From an uncultured Muribaculaceae bacterium (GTDB lineage: Bacteria > Bacteroidota > Bacteroidia > Bacteroidales > Muribaculaceae), in assembly GCA_910578305.1 (NCBI GenBank), contig CAJTQH010000058.1:1-14149 (forward strand): DNA of 14,149 nt, read 5' to 3'. The notes beneath the pieces were generated by a model that made no database searches, had not been told where the DNA came from, and worked only from the letters and a program-made list of their open reading frames with translations. Positions 6,621 through 14,010 of this stretch are shown here, in pieces (position 1 is the first letter of the stretch; every line of letters begins with the position of its first letter). The position numbers and the translations under genes are program-made.

Positions 6621-7220
6621 ATGACAGTTTCCGACTCAATGCGTGAGATCATTGCCGCTGAAAGCCAAGCTATTGCGGCTATACCATATACACCCGACTA
6701 CGACAAGGCCGTAGAGCTTATCGTGGAACATGTACACCGCCGTGGCGGAAAGCTCGTGACTTCAGGCATGGGCAAAGCCGGACAGATAGCCCTGAACATT
6801 GCCACCACATTCTCTTCCACAGGAATTCCCGCGGTCAATCTGCACCCCAGTGAAGCTCAGCATGGCGACCTCGGAGTGTTGCAGGCCATGGACGTACTAC
6901 TGCTGGTGTCGAACTCCGGACGCACATGCGAGATAATCGATCTCGTGGCCTTGGCACGCAACCTGTATCCGTCGATACCCATCATTGTCATCACCGGCAA
7001 TGCCGACAGCCAGCTGGCAAAACTGGCTTCGGCTGCTCTGATCACAGCCCCTGCGCCTGAGGTGTGTCCTCTCGGACTCACACCCACCACCTCCACAACT
7101 ATGATGACCGTAATAGGCGACATTCTGGTTGTGAACGTGATGCACGCCACCGGATTTACAAAGGCCGACTATGCTTTGCGTCACCACGGCGGCTACCTCG
7201 GAGCAAAGTCACGTAAATAA
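6621..7220 (+). CDS. SIS-domain phosphosugar isomerase, KdsD-like
   Basis: A 199-residue enzyme consisting of a single SIS domain. Residues 48-85 (SGMGKAGQIALNIATTFSST, then HPSEAQHGDLG) and the SNSGRT motif match D-arabinose-5-phosphate isomerases, as does TPTTSTTMMTVIGD near residue 155. These enzymes interconvert ribulose-5-P and arabinose-5-P, the first step toward Kdo for lipid A-core. His75 and His81 are candidate active-site residues. E. coli KdsD (about 328 residues) has two CBS domains after SIS; here they are absent. SIS-only versions are known in Bacteroides. Start: ATG 6621; the open frame extends to a TTG at 6543 but the promoter at 6549-6579 overrides it. The next gene begins 7 nt after the stop. 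A hexulose-phosphate isomerase is a less likely alternative. Confidence 0.85.
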   Translation: MTVSDSMREIIAAESQAIAAIPYTPDYDKAVELIVEHVHRRGGKLVTSGMGKAGQIALNIATTFSSTGIPAVNLHPSEAQHGDLGVLQAMDVLLLVSNSGRTCEIIDLVALARNLYPSIPIIVITGNADSQLAKLASAALITAPAPEVCPLGLTPTTSTTMMTVIGDILVVNVMHATGFTKADYALRHHGGYLGAKSRK

Positions 7221-7227
7221 CCCGCTG

Positions 7228-8250
7228 ATGCTGATGAAGGACACGTCTCTTGACCCGGTGTTCCTGCCGTCGACATCCGACATATCGGCACAATTGGCCG
7301 TAACCAATGGCGACATCAACATGTCCGATCTGCGCCACGCCGTGTCGGTGCTACCGTTCAACACGGCATACGACTTCTTCAGATCCGCAGCATGGGGTTT
7401 CGTTCTGCAAGGTCATACAGATCGAGCCATTGAATATCTGCTGCAATTTGACGCACTGGCCACACGCATGGGCGAGGAGTCGCGGCAGATGCTCGACATA
7501 CACGCAGCTCTGATGCAGATCCTCACAGCCATATATCTGCATGCCGACATGACAGCCGAAGCCCAGATATCCGCTGCATCCACACTCACACTGCTCTCGC
7601 AGGAAGCACGTCGCAAGGACGAACCGTTTCTGGTCATCCTGGCGGCTCTGCTCTACGACATATCGCTCATGCACGACTCGCGCGGCGAACACCGCCAGGC
7701 CGAACGAGCAATAGAGAAATCCATGAAACTATTCGAGCGGCTGGCCAAAATCAATCCGGCACGCTACGGCGCGCCGCATCTCATGGCGCTCAACGCCTCA
7801 ACATCAGTCTACAAGTCGCGCATCAAGCAGACAAAGACACTGGCCGAGCATCAGGCTGCCGCCAACACATACCTGCGCATGCTCGACGACGGCATCGACG
7901 ACGCAGGTCTGAGGCTCGTGGAGACACTTACCGCCGAAGGCCACACACTGGTAAAGATGAGCCGTCAGCGCGAGGCTGTTCAGTATTTCACCCGCGCGCT
8001 GAAATACCTCACCAAAATAAATCCCGACTTCAGTCGCCAGCACCTGGAACTATCCATCGACCTCGGCGAGGCACTGCTATGCCTGAAGACTACCCGCGAA
8101 AAAGGTATCCATCTGCTCAACACCATGCTCTACAAAGCCAGCAAGATCGGAGCCGACGATCTGCACCGACGCATCGTGGACATACTGTACAACGCCAAAA
8201 ATCCCACTCTCGACATATTCGGATTCTGGCACAAGCTCTTTCCAAGATAA
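7228..8250 (+). CDS. Cytosolic TPR-like protein, function unknown
   Basis: A 340-residue protein without signal peptide or membrane segment, predicted to be helical. Repeating helix pairs typical of TPR proteins occur, for example AAWGFVLQGHTDRAIEYLLQF at about 55-75, EHRQAERAIEKSMKLFERL near 155 and SRQREAVQYFTRALKYLTKI near 245. The N-terminal 35 residues are not TPR-like. It starts 7 nt after the isomerase stop and ends 37 nt before ribH, so it is probably in the same transcript. ATG 7228 is used because it is the first after the previous stop; ATG 7234 is two codons in, and a start at 7171 would overlap the isomerase. A TPR gene next to ribH is frequent in Bacteroidales in my recollection, yet no function is assigned. 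I cannot say whether it is a scaffold or a regulator. Confidence 0.82.
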   Translation: MLMKDTSLDPVFLPSTSDISAQLAVTNGDINMSDLRHAVSVLPFNTAYDFFRSAAWGFVLQGHTDRAIEYLLQFDALATRMGEESRQMLDIHAALMQILTAIYLHADMTAEAQISAASTLTLLSQEARRKDEPFLVILAALLYDISLMHDSRGEHRQAERAIEKSMKLFERLAKINPARYGAPHLMALNASTSVYKSRIKQTKTLAEHQAAANTYLRMLDDGIDDAGLRLVETLTAEGHTLVKMSRQREAVQYFTRALKYLTKINPDFSRQHLELSIDLGEALLCLKTTREKGIHLLNTMLYKASKIGADDLHRRIVDILYNAKNPTLDIFGFWHKLFPR

Positions 8251-8287
8251 CCAATCTCTCTCCTGTAATCATCAATACCATCCGCCA

Positions 8288-8770
8288 ATGTCAACATTCA
8301 AGCCAAAATTTTCGCTTACAACCGGTCAGCCCGGCATGGAAGGCATCAGAATAGCCATCGCAGTGGCTCAGTGGAACGGCCACATCACTTCAGCCCTGTG
8401 CGAAGGCGCAGTAAAGACTCTTGCCGAGGCAGGTGTGAAATCCAATGACATCGACGTGTTTGAAGTGCCGGGTGCTGTGGAACTGACATTCGCAGCATCT
8501 CAGCTCATCGAGACATCTCAATACGATGCCATCATAGTGTTCGGATGCGTGATACGCGGCGAAACACCGCATTTCGACTACGTATGCCAGAGCGTGACTC
8601 AAGGCATAACCGCCCTCAACGCCGACTGCGACACCCCTGTGATATTCGGACTTCTAACTGTCAACGACGAGCAGCAGGCACTCGACCGCATAGGCGGCTC
8701 GGCAGGACACAAGGGATGCGAAGCCGCCGACACAGCTCTGGCCATGATCAAGTTTGCCCGTTCGGTATAA
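8288..8770 (+). CDS. ribH: 6,7-dimethyl-8-ribityllumazine synthase
   Basis: Catalyses condensation of 5-amino-6-ribitylaminouracil with 3,4-dihydroxy-2-butanone 4-phosphate, the penultimate step of riboflavin synthesis, usually as a 60-mer or decamer in the cytosol. The 160-residue length fits the family. Motifs are W29-N30 for substrate stacking, EVPGAVELTF at 59-68, VIRGETPHFDYV at 88-99 with catalytic His95, FGLLTVNDEQQA near 120, and HKGCEAAD near 140 for phosphate binding. The ATG is 37 nt after the TPR gene, with no promoter or FMN riboswitch between them. No other rib gene is in the window, so the pathway must be completed elsewhere. Assignment is firm. Confidence 0.96.
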   Translation: MSTFKPKFSLTTGQPGMEGIRIAIAVAQWNGHITSALCEGAVKTLAEAGVKSNDIDVFEVPGAVELTFAASQLIETSQYDAIIVFGCVIRGETPHFDYVCQSVTQGITALNADCDTPVIFGLLTVNDEQQALDRIGGSAGHKGCEAADTALAMIKFARSV

Positions 8771-8828
8771 GCACACTGCCACATCCTCGACCGACACTCC
8801 CCTCTCACCAAGCACCACTTTTTTTGTT

Positions 8829-10118
8829 ATGGAACGTCTGATGCAGTATATATGGCAGCACCGCCTGTGGCCGCAGGCCGATATGCGCACCGTCGACGGC
8901 AAACCGGTGAGTGTCATTGACCCCGGAACCCTCAACACAAACTCGGGGCCGGACTTTTTCAATGCCAAAATATCCATTGACGGCCATCTGTGGGCCGGAG
9001 ATGTGGAGATACACGTGCGTGCGAGCGACTGGCATCGCCACGGCCACGACAACGACCGCGCCTATGATTCGGTGATACTACATGTGGTGGACCGCGACGA
9101 CTCGGTGGTGCGACGCCCCGACGGCGAACCGATTCCGCAGATGCTCATGCCCTGCGCCCCGGATTTCCACCTGTCCTACGGCAGGCTTGTTGACCGTGCG
9201 GCTCTCGACCTGCCATGCGCATCATTCATCTGCGACATTCCGCCCATATACCTCACCGACTGGATGTCGACTTTAGCCTACGAACGCCTGTATGGCAAAA
9301 CCGACCGCATAGAGCGGCTACTCGAACGCTTCAAAGGCGACTGGGAGAGCGTATGCTATGTCACCATGGCCCGTTGTCTGGGATTCGGAGTCAATGGCGA
9401 CCCGTTCGAACGACTGGCTCTGAGCCTGCCACTTATTATTATAGGTAAGCATGCCGACTCGCCATTGTCGGTCGAAGCCATGCTTTTCGGACAGAGCGGA
9501 CTGCTCGACGGCATAGCGCCCGAAAGCAATGATTATGTCGACAGCCTGCGGCGTGAATACGAATTTCTGTCACACAAATTCGACCTGCACAGGCCACAGT
9601 CGCTCGGATGGAAAATGTCAAGAATGCGCCCGGGCAACTTCCCCCACCGGCGAATAGCCACTCTGGCGGCAATGCTGTCGGGCGGATTCCGCATGATGAA
9701 CCGCATGCTGCACATCTCCGACATGGAACAGGCCTCCGAAGTGCTGTCACCGCAGCTCACCGACTACTGGAAATCGCACAGCAATTTCGAAGCCGCATCG
9801 CGCCCGTCAGGGCAGGCTCTCGGAGCCACTTCAGTGGCCGGCCTTGTCATCAACGCCGTAGTGCCCTTGCAGATGGCCTATGGCATGACTCACGACGACA
9901 CCGATCTTACCGACCGCGCCGTGGCTCTGCTTCACTCGGTAGCCGCAGAGCGCAACTCAATAGTGGAAATGTTTGCCCGCAAAGGCATAAAGGCCCGCGA
10001 CGCTTTCACATCGCAGGCCCTGATACAGTTGCGCAGAGAGTATTGTGAGGCTCGCAAATGCCTATACTGCCGCATAGGCCACCGCATGCTTGCCTCAAAG
10101 GCGCGCCGCCACGACTGA
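8829..10118 (+). CDS. DUF2851 family protein
   Basis: A 429-residue protein of unknown function, DUF2851-like. The N-terminal third holds the conserved blocks N-T-N-S-G-P-D-F at 36-43, GDVEIHVRASDW at 57-68 and HRHGHDNDRAYDSVILHVV after it. The middle is helix-rich without recognised motifs. The C-terminus has a cysteine cluster, Cys406-x4-Cys411-x2-Cys414, in a CLYCRIG context. Start: ATG 8829 begins the conserved MERLMQYIWQ sequence; the open frame reaches back to 8754, into ribH. It is 58 nt downstream of ribH without a promoter, so it probably ends the isomerase-TPR-ribH unit. The PD-x(17)-ExH pattern and C-terminal cysteines resemble some PD-(D/E)xK nucleases, but this is only a resemblance. 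The stop lies 12 nt from the stop of the convergent peptidase gene, with no clear terminator. Confidence 0.85.
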   Translation: MERLMQYIWQHRLWPQADMRTVDGKPVSVIDPGTLNTNSGPDFFNAKISIDGHLWAGDVEIHVRASDWHRHGHDNDRAYDSVILHVVDRDDSVVRRPDGEPIPQMLMPCAPDFHLSYGRLVDRAALDLPCASFICDIPPIYLTDWMSTLAYERLYGKTDRIERLLERFKGDWESVCYVTMARCLGFGVNGDPFERLALSLPLIIIGKHADSPLSVEAMLFGQSGLLDGIAPESNDYVDSLRREYEFLSHKFDLHRPQSLGWKMSRMRPGNFPHRRIATLAAMLSGGFRMMNRMLHISDMEQASEVLSPQLTDYWKSHSNFEAASRPSGQALGATSVAGLVINAVVPLQMAYGMTHDDTDLTDRAVALLHSVAAERNSIVEMFARKGIKARDAFTSQALIQLRREYCEARKCLYCRIGHRMLASKARRHD

Positions 10119-10130
10119 GACCACGTGCGA

Positions 10131-12602
10131 TCACCTCTTTATAAGTCGTTCTACACGCGCCATTCCATCGTCCGTTACAGCCTTGACTATATATATTCCC
10201 GGTTGAAGCGAGGCCACATCCACCACCACAGCATCTGTCGAAAGACCAGCCTCGACATGTATCATCTCAATACCTCCGAGCGATATCACCGACACCGATT
10301 TCACAGGCCGGTCGCCCGACACACTGACACTTACCTCATCGGTGGCCGGATTGGGATATATTCCCAAAGTGATGTCGGAGACCACCTCTTCTATACCCGA
10401 CGGCGTAGCCCGGAAATAACAAGGTTCAAGGAAACGCCCATGTGAAGGTCCATAGGCATAGAATGTGTAAACGGTCCCGGGATTGAGCCATTTGGCCGAA
10501 TCCGTAAGGTGCACGGTTGCCGTCTGCCCCTCTTTCACACCTATGAAGTTGCCGTAGATCTCGACCACCCCATGTGTACCGTCAAACACAAGTCCCGTCA
10601 CATTGTCGGTGAAATATCCGCCGGTGCAATGCACCGTGATATCCGCGTAGAAATCACTTCCGCTCACCTCTATGGGATTCGACTCGGTAAGCCCGCCCGA
10701 CTTGGAGCCGCACAGCGATATCTCGCCTGTAAACGTATCGTCGTCCGACGATATCTCCTCTACCGTGACAGGTATGGATGCCGATATTTTTTTGCCCGAA
10801 GCATCCACTAACATCAGCTTGTATTGTCCCGGGGTGACATATCCCGAAAACGTCCCTACCCATTCGATACTCTCCGTAGCGCCGGGAGCTATGTCCACAG
10901 AGATTTTTGTCCCTAAAGCCACCTCGGTCGTTTCGGATTCCAATGCAGGCATCACGTATTCAAAATACTCATCGCTGCCTGTATTGGTCACCGTAGCCTT
11001 TATCCCGGCTTCACGGCCGTTGAATATGGGGGTGAATAGAGTCAGATCGGTGACACTTATCCCGGGATCGTCCGAGGGACGGAACACAAGAGTCTCCGCC
11101 GATGCGGTAAGTTGCAGCGACCGCACATTGCTCATCTTCACAAGTCCGTCGTACCATTCGCCACCGGCCACTTTCACCACCGGAACCACCTCATATTCTC
11201 CGCTCTGCGGAAATGCGGCTGCCGGCAGACTATATGAGCGTACCATGCTGCCGCGTGCCATGCTCTGCGGCGACGTCGAGGCTACATAGCTTACATTGCC
11301 TTCAGAGTCGGTGAGTCTCACACCGAATATGGCATCGATTGTGCCGTACGACACACTGTATATGCCGCGTGAATCATAAAAAGTAACCTCGTTGTTGTCG
11401 GTCGACCGCGTATATGTGCTGTTGAGCGCTTCGAAGTCCGAAGAAAATTCTATCACAGGCTGAATGGCCGAACCTTCGACCGAAGGACGCACACCGATTA
11501 TCATGGTCTGATCATCGTTGTATCCGCCCGCGCCGCCACCGACCCCCTGATTTTTGGGATTCAGATCAGTTATCAGGAAGTAGCCGTCGCACCATCCGCC
11601 CCAGCCCCAGTTGAAGTGAAAATATCCCCCCTGCTGGTAACCGTCGCAGATAAAAGCGTGCGATACTTCCGGGTTTGAGCCGCCATATATTACCGGTCGC
11701 CCGGCCGACAGCTCTGCATAGAGCTTTCCTGTCCACTCTTCGTAGCCGAAATAATTGCGCTTCAGCGAACGCATGGATTTATCATAGTCGAAGTAAAGTA
11801 TCATGGCCTCGCCGGCTGTGGAAAATCCGGCATAACTTGCATTGGCCGAATAGCCCATGTCGACACTCACACCGCAGCATTTCATGAGCGAGGCCACTGC
11901 GGCCACCGACTCGGCCGTGCTGCCGTCGGTATACGTATCCGTCATCTGCGTCCAGCGAAATGTGGAGTCGGCGAAGTTGGCCGATATCGTCTCGTTTGTG
12001 TACACTGACATATAGTAGTGACTCCCCGTGCCCTTTTCCGGCCAGCGGTGCGTATACATTATCTGAGCCATGGTGGTGGCCACACATCCGGTGGGCGTGT
12101 GCTTGCCGTCGATCATCGGAGTATAGACATCGTATGGCGAAGTCTGATCCCACCGGGAAGGCACCAGTGGAGCGATGTCCGGTCTATCGGACGGTGCGTC
12201 GCCGGCCGATACGTCATTACGGCCCGACAAAACAGCCTCGGCGATATCACGGCTATATGTCGACAGCCACCACTCCATGGCGGGAGGCATGGATGTCACA
12301 TCAATAGAGCCGGACGGCGAATAGGCCAGCAATGGAGTGGGAGCCGCGTCATCGGCTGCCACTATCACATATCCGCCCCCTTGCCGGTCAAACACATACA
12401 CAGTGTTGATCCCATTGTGGGTCAGGGTTAGCTGCAGAGTAGTTACGCCTGAGCCGGCGACTCTGCTGTGGAGTCTCAGCCCATCGGGGCTTGATGTTGT
12501 CTCAGACACGCGCGCCAAAGCCTCGTCGGGCGAAAGCTGTCGGGCGAAGGTGGTGGTGCATGCCGCGATCATCATAAGTGCGGCCGGTAAGTATTTCCTC
12601 AT
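10131..12602 (-). CDS. C10 (streptopain-family) cysteine peptidase with T9SS tail
   Basis: An 823-residue secreted protease. Residues 1-20 are a signal peptide ending TFA. Residues 22-115 resemble the Spi/pro-domain that keeps the enzyme inactive (YVFDRQGGGYVIVAADDA at 69-86). The C10 catalytic domain spans about 120-390: nucleophile Cys173 in TGCVATTMAQIM, catalytic His315 in EVSHAFICDGY, and the NWGWGGWCDGYF motif from 331. Residues 390-740 look like beta-rich linker or adhesion domains. The last 80 residues (IYPNPATDEVSV ... GIYIVKA ... VERLIKR) form a type A T9SS sorting domain, so it is secreted or surface-attached after cleavage. Related enzymes are SpeB and interpain A. It follows recA by 85 nt with a strong hairpin between; its ATG is 11 nt after the hairpin. 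Host or food protein degradation is the likely role; targets are unknown. Confidence 0.95.
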   Translation of the reverse strand: MRKYLPAALMMIAACTTTFARQLSPDEALARVSETTSSPDGLRLHSRVAGSGVTTLQLTLTHNGINTVYVFDRQGGGYVIVAADDAAPTPLLAYSPSGSIDVTSMPPAMEWWLSTYSRDIAEAVLSGRNDVSAGDAPSDRPDIAPLVPSRWDQTSPYDVYTPMIDGKHTPTGCVATTMAQIMYTHRWPEKGTGSHYYMSVYTNETISANFADSTFRWTQMTDTYTDGSTAESVAAVASLMKCCGVSVDMGYSANASYAGFSTAGEAMILYFDYDKSMRSLKRNYFGYEEWTGKLYAELSAGRPVIYGGSNPEVSHAFICDGYQQGGYFHFNWGWGGWCDGYFLITDLNPKNQGVGGGAGGYNDDQTMIIGVRPSVEGSAIQPVIEFSSDFEALNSTYTRSTDNNEVTFYDSRGIYSVSYGTIDAIFGVRLTDSEGNVSYVASTSPQSMARGSMVRSYSLPAAAFPQSGEYEVVPVVKVAGGEWYDGLVKMSNVRSLQLTASAETLVFRPSDDPGISVTDLTLFTPIFNGREAGIKATVTNTGSDEYFEYVMPALESETTEVALGTKISVDIAPGATESIEWVGTFSGYVTPGQYKLMLVDASGKKISASIPVTVEEISSDDDTFTGEISLCGSKSGGLTESNPIEVSGSDFYADITVHCTGGYFTDNVTGLVFDGTHGVVEIYGNFIGVKEGQTATVHLTDSAKWLNPGTVYTFYAYGPSHGRFLEPCYFRATPSGIEEVVSDITLGIYPNPATDEVSVSVSGDRPVKSVSVISLGGIEMIHVEAGLSTDAVVVDVASLQPGIYIVKAVTDDGMARVERLIKR

Positions 12603-12613
12603 ATAAATAAATA

Positions 12614-12651
12614 GTTATAGCGCCGGAATCATCTGATTCTAACGCTATAAC
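12614..12651 (-). terminator. 38-nt hairpin between recA and C10 peptidase gene
   Basis: GTTATAGCG (12614-12622) and CGCTATAAC (12643-12651) are perfectly complementary over 9 bp. Inside lie a 2x2 internal loop and a second stem, 12625-12631 against 12634-12640 (one G-U pair), closed by TC. It starts 36 nt after the recA stop on the - strand and is followed by TATTTATTTAT, which is AU-rich but not a pure U-tract. It could be the recA terminator, or a 5' leader structure of the peptidase gene, whose ATG is 11 nt downstream. The -7-like AATATTTG (12651-12658, 7 of 8 positions) touches its upstream end. The structure is certain; its role is not. Confidence 0.7.
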
Positions 12652-12687
12652 AAATATTATGAGGTATTTTGTTCCGGATCGGCAGGC

Positions 12688-13884
12688 TTATTTGTCCTCC
12701 TCTATGGAGAAGTCGTCGGCCACATCGTCGTCAAAATCCAGATCGTCGAGTTCGTCATCTATCGAGGTATCAGCATCGTCACCGGCGGCCTTGTCATCCT
12801 GCTTTTTGGCTTTCTTGGCCTTTGATCCGCCCTTTCCTCCGTCGGGATTGCTAAGGGCGTCCATGATCAGGCTTTCGAGTTCGTCGGCCAGTTCGGGATT
12901 ATCCTGGATCACACGCTTCGCGGCATCGCGTCCCTGTGCTATCTTCGTACCGTTGTAGCTGAACCACGATCCGCTCTTCTGGATTATGCCATTGTCCACA
13001 CCGAGGTCTATGATTTCACTGCTCTTTGAGATTCCTTCGCCAAACATGATGTCAAACTCGGCACGCTTGAAAGGAGGCGCCACCTTGTTCTTCACCACTT
13101 TCACTTTGGTATGCTTGCCCAGCACATCGTCGCCATCCTTGATAGATGAGCTCGGACGGATGTCTATACGCACTGATGCATAGAATTTCAGCGCGTTACC
13201 GCCTGTGGTAGTTTCGCTTGGGCCAAACATCTGACCGATTTTCTCACGAAGCTGGTTGATGAAAATACATGTGGTGTTGGTACGCGATATCGCTCCGGTG
13301 AGCTTACGCATGGCCTGGGACATGAGTCGTGCCTGCAGACCCATATTGCGGTCGCCCATCTCGCCCTCGATCTCGTTTTTAGGTGTCAGTGCGGCCACAG
13401 AGTCCACCACAAGAATGTCGATGGCGGCCGAACGTATGAGCTGTTCGGCTATCTCAAGAGCCTGCTCGCCGTTGTCGGGCTGTGCTATGAGAAGATTGTT
13501 GACATCGACACCGAGTTTTTCGGCATAAAAGCGGTCAAACGCATGTTCGGCATCGATTATAGCCGCTACGCCGCCGGCTTTCTGGGCTTCGGCTATGGCA
13601 TGAATGGCCAGAGTGGTCTTACCCGACGACTCCGGGCCGTAGATCTCGATGATGCGGCCTCGTGGAAATCCACCCACACCGAGAGCCCAGTTCAGGCCTA
13701 TCGAGCCGGTAGGTATCACTTCCACATCCTCCACCACTTCGTCGCCGAGCTTCATTATAGCTCCTTTGCCGAAGTTTTTTTCTATCTGAGCCATTGCTGC
13801 GCCCAGGGCCTCGGCTTTGGCTTTTTTAGGGTCAATACTGATGTTCTTGCCCTTTTTCACTGTGTCGGTTGTCTTTTTTGCCAT
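12688..13884 (-). CDS. recA: Recombinase RecA
   Basis: A 398-residue ATP-dependent strand-exchange protein that forms filaments on single-stranded DNA and acts in homologous repair. Walker A is GPESSGKTT at 83-91, catalytic Glu113 lies in IDAEHAFD, Walker B Asp161 is in LVVDSVAAL, the L2 region carries FINQLREKIG from 208 and TTTGGNALKFY from 226. The start is ATG 13884. The protein is longer than E. coli RecA (353) at both ends: about 15 extra N-terminal residues with Lys, and a C-terminal tail with a Gly/Lys segment (349-361) and then some 37 residues rich in Asp/Glu. It is transcribed away from the window end and is followed by a hairpin, then the C10 peptidase. A -7 element lies 41 nt upstream. 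Confidence 0.97.
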   Translation of the reverse strand: MAKKTTDTVKKGKNISIDPKKAKAEALGAAMAQIEKNFGKGAIMKLGDEVVEDVEVIPTGSIGLNWALGVGGFPRGRIIEIYGPESSGKTTLAIHAIAEAQKAGGVAAIIDAEHAFDRFYAEKLGVDVNNLLIAQPDNGEQALEIAEQLIRSAAIDILVVDSVAALTPKNEIEGEMGDRNMGLQARLMSQAMRKLTGAISRTNTTCIFINQLREKIGQMFGPSETTTGGNALKFYASVRIDIRPSSSIKDGDDVLGKHTKVKVVKNKVAPPFKRAEFDIMFGEGISKSSEIIDLGVDNGIIQKSGSWFSYNGTKIAQGRDAAKRVIQDNPELADELESLIMDALSNPDGGKGGSKAKKAKKQDDKAAGDDADTSIDDELDDLDFDDDVADDFSIEEDK

Positions 13885-13925
13885 TGATTATATTGTGTTT
13901 TTGTTTTTTATTCTGATCTACATTG

Positions 13926-13933
13926 CAAAGTTA
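13926..13933 (-). promoter_or_regulatory. Proximal -7 element of recA
   Basis: On the - strand this reads TAACTTTG, a TAnnTTTG match. The -33 position (20 nt upstream) holds GTG instead of TTG, a near match. The recA ATG is 41 nt downstream, so the leader would be about 35 nt and AT-rich. Confidence 0.6.
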
Positions 13934-14002
13934 CGGCCAGCCCGTGCCATAATCACGCCCGACAGTATTAATATTTCACTAACGCGGCGTTATGCTTCAA
14001 TG

Positions 14003-14010
14003 CAAAGATA
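14003..14010 (-). promoter_or_regulatory. Distal candidate -7 element of recA
   Basis: On the - strand this reads TATCTTTG, another TAnnTTTG match, with TTT where TTG is expected at -33. It would give a leader of about 115 nt. A third match, TAATTTTG (- strand, 14091-14098), has no -33 partner and is left out as a feature. Confidence 0.4.

Noticed and set aside
8251..8287. FMN riboswitch ahead of ribH
   Set aside because: The gap is only 37 nt, far too short for the riboswitch, and shows no matching stems.
10119..10130. A bidirectional terminator between the convergent genes
   Set aside because: Only 12 nt separate the stops and no hairpin with a T-tract is visible; termination may occur inside either gene.
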